Part shown: piece after piece, positions 8,813-17,991 of the stretch | Layout: each line of letters opens with the position of its first letter | Position numbering within the stretch: the first letter of the stretch is position 1 | NCBI GenBank assembly: GCA_904395815.1 | Contig: CAJFOC010000035.1 | Coordinates: 29,624 to 93,623 of the forward strand | Direction of reading: 5' to 3' | Length of the DNA stretch: 64,000 bases | Origin: an uncultured Holdemania sp. | GTDB lineage: Bacteria > Bacillota_I > Bacilli_A > Erysipelotrichales > Erysipelotrichaceae | Position numbers and translations under genes: made by a program | Notes under the pieces: generated by a model | Told to the model about the DNA's origin: nothing | The model's database searches: none | The model's input: only the letters and a program-made list of their open reading frames with translations

Positions 8813-9284
8813 GCTCGTCACCTCCCAGCTTTTCTCTCAGCAGATTCCGTCCGCGGCTCAGCAGAGTATAAATCGTATTGACATTTTTGTGCAGCATCTG
8901 ACCGATCTGCGGCGCGCTGTATTCTTCATAGTAGTGAAGATAGATGACCGTCCGGTATTTCTGCGGCAGCGCCAGCACCGCTTCCAGCACTTCGCGATGA
9001 TCCGGCGGCATGGCGGCGGCCTGTTCGCTGATGTCGTCCAGCGAAACCGCCCGGCGAAACATATTTCGTAAAAGATCGCGGCAGGCGTTGATTGTAACCC
9101 GGATGATCCAGGCCTTTTCATGTTCCTCACTGTCAAACACCTTGTCGCTGAGCGTGTATTTCAGAAAAACAGTCTGGAAAATATCTTCGGTATCGGCTTC
9201 GTTTTTCAGATGCAGCAGGCAAAGCCGCCGGACTCGGTCGGCATGCCGCCGGATGGCCTGGCAGACTTCCTGTTCACTTCGCAT
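8784..9284 (-). CDS. ECF-type RNA polymerase sigma factor
   Basis: 166 residues with the two-domain ECF layout. Sigma region 2 covers about residues 5-75 (NEADTEDIFQTVFLKY, then EEHEKAWIIRVTINACRDLLR). Region 4 covers about 98-155 (LALPQKYRTVIYLHYYEEYS, then an HTH with VNTIYTLLSRGRNLLREKL). No region 3 is present. There is no Shine-Dalgarno site, and the ATG is 12 bp after the preceding small gene, so expression probably depends on that gene's translation. Its partner is the RsgI-like protein encoded next. Target promoters are not evident in the window. Confidence 0.9.
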   Translation of the reverse strand: MRSEQEVCQAIRRHADRVRRLCLLHLKNEADTEDIFQTVFLKYTLSDKVFDSEEHEKAWIIRVTINACRDLLRNMFRRAVSLDDISEQAAAMPPDHREVLEAVLALPQKYRTVIYLHYYEEYSAPQIGQMLHKNVNTIYTLLSRGRNLLREKLGGDEHEGSAESRL

Positions 9285-9296
9285 GGTGAGCCGGAC

Positions 9297-9599
9297 TCAG
9301 AATTGGCACTGATGGTGCCGTCCGCCATGACGGGCGCCTTGAGACCCGGAAACCGGCCTTTCCGCACGGTGATCGCAGATTCCATCACCGTTGTTGTCGA
9401 TGAAGCCGCGGCCGGTTTTCATTCCGGTGAACGCGCGGCCGCAGACATCGCAAACCCCATCCTGATCCGCATCCTGGCAAGGGGTGCCGTAAGGACAGCG
9501 ATCCGCGATGAACGAGCCGTCGCCGGCGGCCAGAGCGCTGACGGTAGCCGTGCTCACAAGCGCGGCGGTCGCTGCCAGAACAATCCATTTCTTTTTCAT
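9297..9599 (-). CDS. Small secreted EF-hand-like, His/Cys-rich protein
   Basis: 100 residues with a signal peptide (MKKK, then hydrophobic 5-24, cut near ALA-A). The mature part has two DxDxDG-type loops, DADQDGVCDVCG (43-54) and DNNGDGICDH (68-77), like the calcium loops of dockerins and short EF-hands. It has six cysteines (35, 41, 50, 53, 75, 98) and a His-rich end (ARHGGRHHQCQF). No enzyme signature is visible. It is the first gene of the sigma/anti-sigma operon behind GGGAGGA. Context suggests an exported metal-binding product or sensor of that system; this is inference. Confidence 0.7.
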   Translation of the reverse strand: MKKKWIVLAATAALVSTATVSALAAGDGSFIADRCPYGTPCQDADQDGVCDVCGRAFTGMKTGRGFIDNNGDGICDHRAERPVSGSQGARHGGRHHQCQF

Positions 9600-9817
9600 G
9601 ACTTTTCCTCCCTCAATGACGTTTTCTGTTCCGTCTTCATCTGATATACGAATTCAATCCGGCAATCCATTCACTTTTTTTCAAAAAAGCGCACACTTTT
9701 ACAACAAAGGTATAACGCGGATAAGCCGGAGCTGTCAATAGCGGCCGAATTGCACCCGGTATTCCTTTCCCGGAATATGAATTTGACATAAAATAGTGCA
9801 GATTTAGTAAAAAATAT
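9600..9817. other. Intergenic region upstream of the ECF operon
   Basis: No gene is seen here. This AT-rich spacer must hold the minus-strand promoter of the EF-hand/sigma/anti-sigma operon, but I cannot pick a convincing one. If the operon is autoregulated, an ECF-type promoter would not look like sigma-A. Together with the rplU leader it makes up the 370-bp gene-free gap. Confidence 0.4.
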
Positions 9818-9846
9818 TTGACCCATGGGGAAGGGTATGCTAACAT
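9818..9846 (+). promoter_or_regulatory. Probable promoter of rplU-prp-rpmA
   Basis: TTGACC (9818-9823), a 17-bp spacer and TAACAT (9841-9846), placing the start of transcription just before the leader helix at 9854. An upstream TTGACA (9783-9788) lacks a good -10. Confidence 0.4.
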
Positions 9847-9852
9847 TACTGT

Positions 9853-9966
9853 GTTGTATGCCCCTCTGATGGCTGCAACCGCTCATACAAGGGTTTTAAG
9901 ACGTCAGCGTCCCCTGCAATGGCGAGTCTCTTTCAGATCACATGAAACATTGAACGGAGGTGCAAA
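9853..9966 (+). ncRNA. Ribosomal protein L21 leader RNA
   Basis: A structured 5' leader before rplU, as found for L21 operons across Firmicutes. TTGTATG (9854-9860) pairs perfectly with CATACAA (9884-9890), and a GACG-TCAG-CGTC hairpin follows. Position, length of about 110 nt and the operon downstream fit the known L21 leader, through which L21 is thought to repress its own operon. I rely on context more than on a base-by-base match to the family. Confidence 0.6.
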
Positions 9967-9969
9967 ATC

Positions 9970-10281
9970 ATGTACGCAGTAATCGAAACAGGCGGAAAGC
10001 AGCTGCGCGTAGAGGTCGGACAGTCCATCTTTGTTGAGAAGCTGGATGTTCAGCCGGGTGAAGAAGTCGTCTTCAATACCGTCGTGCTGTACGCGAACAG
10101 AACAACCAAAATCGGAACTCCTTATGTCAAGGGAGCCAAGGTTACCTGCAAGGTAGAAAAGCAGGGCAAGGACAGAAAGATCACGATCTTCAAGTACAAG
10201 GCCAAGAAAGGCTCTACCCGCCGCAAGCAGGGTCACAGACAGCCTTACACAAAGCTGACCGTTGAAGCAATCGAAGCTTAA
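9970..10281 (+). CDS. rplU: 50S ribosomal protein L21
   Basis: A large-subunit protein that binds 23S rRNA near L20. Its 103 residues are the standard length. [14 protein letters not shown] is the invariant start, and [24 protein letters not shown] with the [10 protein letters not shown] signature lies in the C-terminal half. ACGGAGGTG precedes the ATG. First gene of rplU-prp-rpmA, the conserved Firmicutes order. Confidence 0.98.
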   Translation: MYAVIETGGKQLRVEVGQSIFVEKLDVQPGEEVVFNTVVLYANRTTKIGTPYVKGAKVTCKVEKQGKDRKITIFKYKAKKGSTRRKQGHRQPYTKLTVEAIEA

Positions 10282-10283
10282 TC

Positions 10284-10601
10284 ATGATCGCGATTACGTT
10301 GACGGAACGCCGGGGAGTGATTCAGTCGCTGCTGACTGAAGGGCATGCCGGCTACGCTCAGGCAGGAAGAGATCTTGTCTGTGCCGGTGTCAGCTGCATT
10401 ACGATCGGAACCAATAACGCTCTGGATGAGCTGGCTCCGGGAACGTTTCAGACACAGACCCGGGAAGGTTATCTGAAAATCCGACTGACGGATCTTCAGA
10501 ATGAACCGGCTCAGCTGATTCTCAGAACGGCATGGATACAGCTGCAGACCATTGCAGAGAGTTATCCGGATTTTATTCAGATGAAAAAACAGGAGGTGTA
10601 A
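10284..10601 (+). CDS. prp: Ribosomal-processing cysteine protease Prp
   Basis: Cleaves the N-terminal extension from ribosomal protein L27, an essential maturation step in Firmicutes. 105 residues. The catalytic pair is His21 in EGHAGYAQAG and Cys33 in DLVCAGVSCIT, matching the H-x(11)-C arrangement of the YsxB/Prp family. It lies two bases after rplU and directly before rpmA, whose product carries the cleavage site, so enzyme and substrate are co-transcribed. Confidence 0.93.
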   Translation: MIAITLTERRGVIQSLLTEGHAGYAQAGRDLVCAGVSCITIGTNNALDELAPGTFQTQTREGYLKIRLTDLQNEPAQLILRTAWIQLQTIAESYPDFIQMKKQEV

Positions 10602-10604
10602 GTC

Positions 10605-10889
10605 ATGAAGTTAGTGTTGAACATTCAGTTATTCGCTTCCAAGAAGGGTGTCGGTTCTACCAAGAACGGCCGTGATTCTCATTCCAAGAGACTGGGTGCG
10701 AAAAAGGCGGACGGACAGTTTGCGACGGCTGGCTCCATCATTTACCGTCAGCGCGGAACCAAAATTCATCCGGGTGTGAATGTTGGCCGCGGCGGTGATG
10801 ATACGCTGTTTGCCAAAGTGGATGGCACGGTAAAATTTGAGCGCTGGGGCAAAAACCGGAAGAAAGTTTCTGTTTATCCTGCGGCGTAA
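10605..10889 (+). CDS. rpmA: 50S ribosomal protein L27 with Prp-cleaved extension
   Basis: Sits at the peptidyl-transferase centre, where its mature N-terminus contacts tRNA. 94 residues. It begins [11 protein letters not shown] followed by [14 protein letters not shown]. The first part is the Firmicutes extension with the LxxNxQxFA motif cut by Prp between Ala11 and Ser12. The core [28 protein letters not shown] is spread over residues 44-67. A terminator follows. Confidence 0.98.
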   Translation: MKLVLNIQLFASKKGVGSTKNGRDSHSKRLGAKKADGQFATAGSIIYRQRGTKIHPGVNVGRGGDDTLFAKVDGTVKFERWGKNRKKVSVYPAA

Positions 10890-10891
10890 GG

Positions 10892-10920
10892 AAAAAATCC
10901 CCGGACGGGGATTTTTCTTT
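10892..10920 (+). terminator. Intrinsic terminator after rpmA
   Basis: AAAAATCCCC-GGAC-GGGGATTTTT, a 10-bp stem with a four-base loop and a T run, 3 bp after the stop codon. Confidence 0.9.
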
Positions 10921-10945
10921 GTCTGAAAGGAAAGGAGGCGATTGA

Positions 10946-12226
10946 ATGTTTATCGATCGTGTAAAAATGAAACTGAAAGCCGGCAGCGGCGGCAACGGGC
11001 TGGTTGCTTTCCGGCGTGAAAAATATGTGCCGCTGGGCGGTCCGGCCGGCGGTGACGGCGGTCGGGGCGGCGATATTCTTTTTGAAGCTGACAGCAACAA
11101 ATCCACGCTGCTGGATCTGCGGTATTCCAAGCAGCTGAGCGCGGAAAACGGCGGCGTCGGCAAACCGAAGAAAATGCATGGCGCCGATGGCAAGGATATC
11201 ATCGTCAAGGTGCCGTTGGGAACGCTGGTTCGGGATCTGAGTACAGGCGGTCTGATTGCTGATCTGACCCAGCCCGGACAGCGGGCAGTCATTGCCAAAG
11301 GCGGCAAGGGCGGTCGGGGAAACTGGCATTTTGCCTCCAGCCGCAATCCGGCTCCGGATTTCTGCGAACCGGGCGAGGCGGGCGAATCCCGGGAAGTACA
11401 GGTTGAACTGAAACTTCTGGCGGACGTCGGGCTGGTTGGGTTTCCTTCCGTCGGCAAAAGTACGCTGCTGTCGGTCGTTTCCCGCGCCCGTCCGGAAATC
11501 GCGGAATACCCTTTTACAACGCTGACGCCCAATCTTGGCGTAGTTCAGGTGCCGGATGGCCGTTCGTTTGTCATGGCGGATTTGCCGGGACTGATCGAGG
11601 GCGCCAGTGAAGGCCGCGGCCTGGGACATCAGTTTCTGCGGCATATTGAACGCTGCCGGGTGATTGTTCATGTCGTTGACATGGGCGCGCAGGATGGCCG
11701 TGATCCGCTGGAAGATTACCGCATTATCAATCAGGAGCTGCAGCAGTATCAGATGCGTCTTTTGGAGCGTCCGCAGGTGGTCGTTGCCAACAAGATGGAT
11801 CTTGACGGCGCTGAGGAAAACCTGAAGCGCTTTCGTGAGGCGTATCCGCAGGTGCCGGTGTATCCGGCGGTCACACTGATTGCCGAGGGGCTGGATGAGA
11901 TGCTTTACAAGGTCGCGGATCTGGTTGCGCAGACGCCGGAATTTCCGCTTGTGGATCAGGCGGAACAGGAAGAGGGCGTTCTGTACAAATTTGTTCCGAA
12001 AGCTCCGGAATTCACTGTTACCAATCTGGGCAATCATCAGTGGAAACTGGAAGGAAAACGCCTGGAAAAGCTGATCAAAATGACCGATTTCGGCGAACAG
12101 GCGCAGGTGTACCGGTTCGCGCAGACGCTGCGGCGGATGGGCGTGGATGACGAACTGAGAAAAAGAGGAGCACAGGATGGAGATCTCGTGATGATCGATG
12201 ATTTCCAGTTTGAATTTGTTGAGTAA
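10946..12226 (+). CDS. obgE: Obg-family GTPase (CgtA)
   Basis: An essential GTPase of late 50S assembly and stress response; in Bacillus it also links to sporulation and the general stress system. 426 residues: the glycine-rich Obg fold (1-158, GSGGNGLVAFRREKYVPLGG), a G domain with G1 GFPSVGKST near 168, G3 DLPG near 212 and NKMD near 283, and a C-terminal OCT domain (345-426) as in Gram-positive Obg. AAAGGAGG precedes the ATG. The ruvAB genes follow after a terminator. Confidence 0.97.
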   Translation: MFIDRVKMKLKAGSGGNGLVAFRREKYVPLGGPAGGDGGRGGDILFEADSNKSTLLDLRYSKQLSAENGGVGKPKKMHGADGKDIIVKVPLGTLVRDLSTGGLIADLTQPGQRAVIAKGGKGGRGNWHFASSRNPAPDFCEPGEAGESREVQVELKLLADVGLVGFPSVGKSTLLSVVSRARPEIAEYPFTTLTPNLGVVQVPDGRSFVMADLPGLIEGASEGRGLGHQFLRHIERCRVIVHVVDMGAQDGRDPLEDYRIINQELQQYQMRLLERPQVVVANKMDLDGAEENLKRFREAYPQVPVYPAVTLIAEGLDEMLYKVADLVAQTPEFPLVDQAEQEEGVLYKFVPKAPEFTVTNLGNHQWKLEGKRLEKLIKMTDFGEQAQVYRFAQTLRRMGVDDELRKRGAQDGDLVMIDDFQFEFVE

Positions 12227-12247
12227 TGATGAGAAGGCTCTGATCAG

Positions 12248-12303
12248 GATTTCCAAATGACAAAGGCCGGATGGTTTCTGTCTTTGGAAATCTTTTGTTT
12301 TTT
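12248..12303 (+). terminator. Intrinsic terminator after obgE
   Basis: GATTTCCAAA (12248-12257) pairs with TTTGGAAATC (12283-12292), followed by TTTTGTTTTTT. Perfect 10-bp stem with a long loop. Confidence 0.8.
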
Positions 12304-12397
12304 GCCGCAGATCGTATCGGGCTGACAGAGACAGGGAGCGGGGAAAGATCGTTTCTTTATGACGAAAACTGTGTTAGAATACTGAACAGGTGATAAC

Positions 12398-12976
12398 ATG
12401 ATTGCAATGGTAAAGGGGACCGTGTTCGCGTTGGGATCGGACTGGCTGATCGTCGAGAATCACGGGATCGGATACAAGATTTTTTTTGCCCGTCCGGAAT
12501 CGCTTCGACTGAATCAGCAGGTGTGTATTTATACCTACCAGTATGTGCGCGAGGATGATCTCAGCCTGTTTGGTTTTTCTTCCATGGAGGAACAGGATCT
12601 GTTTGTCAAATTGCTTTCGGTGAAAGGGCTGGGACCGAAAACGGTCATGAATATGCTGTCGGCCGCTACGTATTCGCAGCTGGTGATGATGATTGAACAG
12701 GGCGATGTGGCGGCGCTGAAAAAAATGCCGGGGATCGGCGCCAAAACGGCATCGCAGATCATTCTGGATCTGAAGGGCAAGCTGGTGCGCGAAGAAAGCG
12801 ACAGTCCGGCATCAGAACCGGCCATTGCGGATGCAATGGAAGCGCTGAAAGCGCTGGGCTACAAGCAGAGCGAACTGAGCGGACTGGGAAAGGTGATGCG
12901 GGAGCATCCCAACCAGAGCAGCGACGAGTATGTCCGGCTGGGTTTGCAGTATCTGCTGCAGAGAAAGAGAGGGTAA
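12398..12976 (+). CDS. ruvA: Holliday junction complex subunit RuvA
   Basis: Tetramer that binds four-way junctions and loads the RuvB motor for branch migration. 192 residues: an N-terminal OB fold (MIAMVKGTVFALGSDWLIVE), the paired helix-hairpin-helix region (LLSVKGLGPKTVMNMLSA and KKMPGIGAKTASQIILDLKGKL) and a C-terminal RuvB-binding domain (EALKALGYKQSEL). The ribosome site is weak. A TAGAAT box at 12375-12380 may be the -10 of its promoter. ruvB follows after three bases. Confidence 0.97.
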   Translation: MIAMVKGTVFALGSDWLIVENHGIGYKIFFARPESLRLNQQVCIYTYQYVREDDLSLFGFSSMEEQDLFVKLLSVKGLGPKTVMNMLSAATYSQLVMMIEQGDVAALKKMPGIGAKTASQIILDLKGKLVREESDSPASEPAIADAMEALKALGYKQSELSGLGKVMREHPNQSSDEYVRLGLQYLLQRKRG

Positions 12977-12979
12977 GCG

Positions 12980-13990
12980 ATGGAGGAAGATCGGCTGCTT
13001 TCCGCGCTGGCGGAAAAAGGAGAGGACGAAGCGTCTCTGCGTCCGCAGCGGCTGGCGGAATACATTGGTCAGGACAGTCTGAAAGAAAATCTGAAGGTCT
13101 TCATCCAGGCGGCGCTGCAGCGCAATGAAACGCTGGATCATGTGCTGCTGTACGGTCCTCCGGGACTGGGGAAGACAACGCTGGCCTACATCCTGGCCAA
13201 CGAGATGGGCGGCAAGGTACGGACTGCCAGCGGTCCCAGCATCGAACGCAGCGGGGATCTGGCGGCCATACTGTCCACACTGGAGCCGGGCGACGTTCTG
13301 TTTATTGATGAGATTCACCGTCTGCCTAAAGTGGTGGAGGAAGTGCTGTATCCGGCGATGGAAGATTTCTGCATCGACATTGTTGTCGGCAAGGATGCCG
13401 GCGTGCGTTCCATCCGACTGGATCTGCCTCCGTTTACGCTGGTCGGCGCGACGACCCGGGCCGGGGATCTGACTGCACCGCTGCGGGATCGGTTCGGCAT
13501 TGTTTCCAAACTGGAATATTACAATGAAGATCAGCTTTCACAGATCGTGGCCCGGACTTCCCGGGTGCTGAATGTGGAGGCGGTTCCGGAGGCGGTCAGT
13601 GAAATCGCCAAGCGTTCCCGGGGAACGCCGCGGATTGCCAACAGGCTGCTGCGGCGGGTCAGAGACTTTGCCCAGGTTCTCAATGACGGGGTGATTTCCC
13701 TGCCGGTAGCGCAGACAGCGCTGAACCGGCTGAAGGTCGATTCCCTGGGACTGGATGAGGTGGATATCCGTTATCTGCGCGGTATCATCGAACGCTTCAA
13801 GGGGGGGCCGGTCGGACTGGAAGCCCTGGCCAGCAGCATATCGGAAGAACCGATGACGCTGGAGGATGTGTATGAACCGTATCTGATTCAGATCGGATTC
13901 ATCAACCGGACTTCCCGCGGACGGGTGGCGACGCCCAAAGCCTACGAACATCTGAAGATTGCCTATCACGATCGGCTGTTTGACCTGTAA
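12980..13990 (+). CDS. ruvB: Holliday junction branch-migration ATPase RuvB
   Basis: Hexameric AAA+ motor that drives branch migration with RuvA. 336 residues. [19 protein letters not shown] marks the N-terminus, Walker A is GPPGLGKTT (59-67), Walker B LFIDEIHR (about 113), sensor 1 GATTRAG (about 156) and the arginine finger lies in DRFGI. The winged-helix DNA-binding domain is C-terminal and ends with [20 protein letters not shown]. It is co-transcribed with ruvA and ends at a bidirectional terminator. Confidence 0.98.
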   Translation: MEEDRLLSALAEKGEDEASLRPQRLAEYIGQDSLKENLKVFIQAALQRNETLDHVLLYGPPGLGKTTLAYILANEMGGKVRTASGPSIERSGDLAAILSTLEPGDVLFIDEIHRLPKVVEEVLYPAMEDFCIDIVVGKDAGVRSIRLDLPPFTLVGATTRAGDLTAPLRDRFGIVSKLEYYNEDQLSQIVARTSRVLNVEAVPEAVSEIAKRSRGTPRIANRLLRRVRDFAQVLNDGVISLPVAQTALNRLKVDSLGLDEVDIRYLRGIIERFKGGPVGLEALASSISEEPMTLEDVYEPYLIQIGFINRTSRGRVATPKAYEHLKIAYHDRLFDL

Positions 13991-14017
13991 CAGGCGGAGG
14001 ATCGGATATTAAAAGAT

Positions 14018-14079
14018 AAAAAAAACAGCGGCGGCCGACAGAGATCCTGACTGGGATCTTTGTCTGACCGCCGCTGTTT
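14018..14079. terminator. Bidirectional terminator between ruvB and the SRAP gene
   Basis: AAACAGCGGCGG...CGACA (14023-14040) pairs with TTGTC...CCGCCGCTGTTT (14059-14079), with an inner GAGATC/GATCTT pairing. On the minus strand the stem is followed by eight T residues. Confidence 0.85.
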
Positions 14080-14647
14080 ACTGAGCGGGCTGGATCTGCA
14101 TAGCCGGTTGGGAATATCGCGGCAGCGGATGGCGCAGATAGGCGACAGCCTGATCTTCATACAGGATGACCGGCATTCGCTCATGGATCCCGGCCAGCTG
14201 CCTGCTGGCAGGCTGGGTCATGATCACAAAGCGCGGATCCTGCGGTAAGCCGGCATAAAAGCCTGCCATTGCGAACATTTTTCGCTCTGGCAATGTGATC
14301 AGCAGCTTCTGCCGGGTCGTTTTGTCCCATTCATAGTAACCGCAGGCGAAAACGACGCAGCGATGATTCTGAAGGTGCTCTCTGGACCAGCGGGCGTTGG
14401 CGGCCGTTTCGCTGCGGGCGTTGATGATCAGTCCGCTGCCCTGAAAACGGGGCATTCCCCACCGCATGACAGTCAGCGAAGGCTGTTGCCGCGCATCGAG
14501 CAGACAGACCGGGCTTTTCTGCGAGGGAAACACTTCGCCCAGACTCAGGGCATCCCGCTGCCAGTCTTCCGTCGTTTTTTCCAGCTGCCGCAATAACGCT
14601 TTAATCCGCGGATTGTGACCGTCAAAAAACAGGTAACGTCCGCACAT
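14078..14647 (-). CDS. SRAP family protein (YedK/HMCES-like abasic-site DNA-protein crosslink)
   Basis: Forms a stable thiazolidine crosslink to abasic sites in single-stranded DNA through its N-terminal cysteine, shielding them from nucleases and error-prone synthesis. 189 residues starting MCGRYLFF, so Cys2 is exposed after Met removal. NARSETAANARW (near 78) and CVVFACGYYEWDKTT (near 98), with the catalytic Asn and Glu, are hallmark motifs. AGGAGCGG precedes the ATG. It lies 37 bp behind a 78-aa gene and divergent from a LexA-like regulator, which suggests damage-inducible expression. Confidence 0.92.
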   Translation of the reverse strand: MCGRYLFFDGHNPRIKALLRQLEKTTEDWQRDALSLGEVFPSQKSPVCLLDARQQPSLTVMRWGMPRFQGSGLIINARSETAANARWSREHLQNHRCVVFACGYYEWDKTTRQKLLITLPERKMFAMAGFYAGLPQDPRFVIMTQPASRQLAGIHERMPVILYEDQAVAYLRHPLPRYSQPAMQIQPAQ

Positions 14648-14684
14648 GGTATCCGCTCCTTTCCAAGGCCGGCTTCAGGCCTTT

Positions 14685-14921
14685 TTATTTCTCGATGAAC
14701 CAGCGGTTTTCGTCAAAATACAGATACCGGCGCTGACCATGAGAAAACAGGCAGGTATAACGCATTCCAACGCCGCTGCCATCCAAAGAGGCGGCAGGGC
14801 ATCGCTGGATGATCTTTTCTATTTTATATTGTACTCCGTTTTGCCATAAAACGGCGGCCGGAATGAAGGTACCGTCCTTTTCCCATGTTCCGCTGACCCG
14901 GACAAACTGTTTTTTCATCAT
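14685..14921 (-). CDS. Uncharacterised 78-aa protein upstream of SRAP gene
   Basis: I do not recognise this family. It is a small basic, probably cytoplasmic beta-rich protein with no signal peptide or membrane segment. It contains SGTWEKDGTFIPAAVLWQNG and ends with RRYLYFDENRWFIEK. The ATG at 14921 was chosen because AGGGAG lies 6 bp upstream; the open frame continues further but without a ribosome site. It has its own promoter (14944-14971) and probably shares a transcript with the SRAP gene. The composition looks like a reader or binding domain, but no function should be assigned. Confidence 0.6.
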   Translation of the reverse strand: MMKKQFVRVSGTWEKDGTFIPAAVLWQNGVQYKIEKIIQRCPAASLDGSGVGMRYTCLFSHGQRRYLYFDENRWFIEK

Positions 14922-14943
14922 GATCTTCTCCCTTCCTGATTTC

Positions 14944-14972
14944 ATTTTACTTGAAAACAATTCAATTTCAAG
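14944..14972 (-). promoter_or_regulatory. Promoter of the 78-aa gene/SRAP unit with inverted repeat
   Basis: On the minus strand: TTGAAA (14971-14966), a 16-bp spacer and TAAAAT (14949-14944). The inverted repeat CTTGAAA/TTTCAAG (14950-14956 and 14966-14972) lies across the spacer and -35, a possible operator. Confidence 0.6.
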
Positions 14973-15014
14973 CTGAACATGAAGGAAAATAAAGGAAAGG
15001 GCAGGGACTTGAAA

Positions 15015-15028
15015 AAAGTTCGAACTTT
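15015..15028. promoter_or_regulatory. Palindromic operator candidate for the LexA-like repressor
   Basis: AAAGTTCGAACTTT is a perfect 14-bp palindrome, 3 bp upstream of the -35 box of the repressor gene and between two divergent promoters. It contains GTTC/GAAC half-sites like those of Gram-positive LexA boxes, but with the half-sites in inverted order. Autoregulation and control of the SRAP unit are inferred. Confidence 0.55.
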
Positions 15029-15031
15029 CCG

Positions 15032-15060
15032 TTGAAAAAGCTTCCGGCATCCGATACAAT
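15032..15060 (+). promoter_or_regulatory. Sigma-A promoter of the LexA-like repressor gene
   Basis: TTGAAA (15032-15037), exactly 17 bp, TACAAT (15055-15060). The ATG is 20 bp downstream of the -10. Confidence 0.75.
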
Positions 15061-15080
15061 AAACGTAGGTGGTGAGCGCG

Positions 15081-15695
15081 ATGTTTTTTAAGGAAAACCT
15101 GCGATATCTGCGTCGAAAGTATCATATTTCACAGAATGAGCTGGCGGATCAGTTCGGATATAAATCATTCACAACCATTCAGAAATGGGAGGATGGGACT
15201 TCCATGCCGAAAATGAGCGTTCTGCAGCGGCTGGCGGATTTTTTCAACCTGTCCATCGAGAAGCTGATCAATGAAGATCTGACCTGTCAGGAAGGAAGCG
15301 GAGAACGGATTCCGGTACTGGGAACGGTCAAAGCGGGATATGATCTGTTTGCCGATCAGGTTGTGGAAGGCTATGAATGGGTCAGTGCGGAAGAGGCCCG
15401 GGGAGGCGAGTATTTCTATCTGGATGTGGTTGGAGATTCAATGAAAAACGCCCGCATCGAAGAGGGGGACCGCGTCTATATCCGGCGTCAGAATTCCGTC
15501 GATAACGGTCAGATTGCCGTCGTGCTGCTGGAGAACGATGAAGTAACGCTGAAGCGGGTTTTTTATAAGGACGGCAACATGATTCTGCAGCCGGAAAACG
15601 ACGATTACGAGCCGATCATCATTCCTTTCAAGGATGTTATGGACCGCAAGGTACAGATTCTGGGCCGGCTGATTCACAACAAGATTTCCTATTGA
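15081..15695 (+). CDS. LexA-like XRE-S24 self-cleaving repressor
   Basis: 204 residues: a Cro/CI-type HTH (4-58, ISQNELADQFGYKSFTTIQK) joined to an S24 peptidase domain. The cleavage bond is Ala85-Gly86 in VKAGYD, the nucleophile Ser120 in VVGDSMKNA and the general base Lys158 in DEVTLKRVF. These positions are close to those of E. coli LexA, although the DNA-binding domain is not LexA's winged helix. The ATG at 15081 follows GGTGAG. Divergence from an abasic-site shield gene and a palindrome at its own promoter suggest it is the SOS-type regulator. A phage-type repressor is the alternative, but no phage genes are near. Confidence 0.85.
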   Translation: MFFKENLRYLRRKYHISQNELADQFGYKSFTTIQKWEDGTSMPKMSVLQRLADFFNLSIEKLINEDLTCQEGSGERIPVLGTVKAGYDLFADQVVEGYEWVSAEEARGGEYFYLDVVGDSMKNARIEEGDRVYIRRQNSVDNGQIAVVLLENDEVTLKRVFYKDGNMILQPENDDYEPIIIPFKDVMDRKVQILGRLIHNKISY

Positions 15696-15702
15696 TTCTG
15701 AC

Positions 15703-15726
15703 GCCGCCGGAAAGGGCGGCTTTTTT
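15703..15726 (+). terminator. Terminator after the LexA-like gene
   Basis: GCCGCC-GGAAAG-GGCGGC followed by six T residues. Confidence 0.88.
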
Positions 15727-15751
15727 ATGAATCCGGGGACTGGCGGCGGAC

Positions 15752-17313
<1,562 letters not shown>

Positions 17314-17316
17314 GCC

Positions 17317-17991
17317 ATGAAAGCGCTGATCTGGGATATGGATGGCGTCATTGTGGACAGCGAAAGGGCTTATGAAGAACGTGACCGGCAATGGTTTGCG
17401 CGCAAGGGCATTCAGGTGGATCTGAAGGCGCTGCGTCAGCTGATGGGCTGTACGAATGACCTGTACTGGCAACGCATCGCGCAATGGAATCCGCAACAGG
17501 ACATGGCGCAAGTGCGGCGGGAATATCTTGACGACTGCCGCGCGCATCCGATCGATTATGCGGCCCTTTTCCGCCCGGCAGTCCGGGATCTGCTGCAAAG
17601 CTGCCGTCAGCAGGGAATTCTCAGCGCACTGGCTTCCAGTTCGACAATGGAAACCATCCGGCAGGTGCTGACGGCCTGCGGACTGGATCAGGCGTTTGAT
17701 CTGGTTGTCAGCGGAGCGCAGCTTCCCGCCAGCAAGCCGGATCCGGCTATTTTCACTCTGTGCGCCAGAAAACTGAATGTCGCGGCGGAGGAGTGCACGG
17801 TCATCGAGGATTCCTGCAATGGCGTGATGGCGGGCAAGCGGGCTGGCATGAGGGTGATCGGCTTGCGGGATCCGTTATTGGATCAGGATCTGTCCGAGGC
17901 GGACAGGGTGATTGAGGATCTGCGGCAGCTGCAGATCCGGCAGAAAGAGCTGATTGTGCTGCCGCTTCAGGAGGTTTTGTCATGCGGCTGA
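17317..17991 (+). CDS. HAD hydrolase, beta-phosphoglucomutase-like
   Basis: A cytoplasmic phosphatase or mutase of 224 residues in HAD subclass IA. Motif I is DMDGVIVDSE (7-16), with the nucleophile and acid/base aspartates. Motif II is SSSTMETI near 108, motif III the Lys in ASKPDPAIF near 140, motif IV EDSCNGVMAG near 165. The cap is helical. Ribosome site GAGGAGGAATG lies at the end of glpK. The substrate is unknown; the glpK context hints at a sugar or glycerol phosphate. It overlaps the next small gene by 10 bp. Confidence 0.88.
   Translation: MKALIWDMDGVIVDSERAYEERDRQWFARKGIQVDLKALRQLMGCTNDLYWQRIAQWNPQQDMAQVRREYLDDCRAHPIDYAALFRPAVRDLLQSCRQQGILSALASSSTMETIRQVLTACGLDQAFDLVVSGAQLPASKPDPAIFTLCARKLNVAAEECTVIEDSCNGVMAGKRAGMRVIGLRDPLLDQDLSEADRVIEDLRQLQIRQKELIVLPLQEVLSCG

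Noticed and set aside
9120..9644. Open frame on + strand across the ECF sigma and EF-hand genes
   Set aside because: The minus-strand genes have ribosome sites, a signal peptide and sigma domains; the + frame has none.
14662..14690. AAGGCC/GGCCTT hairpin as terminator before the SRAP gene
   Set aside because: In the minus direction no T run follows; in the + direction no gene precedes it.
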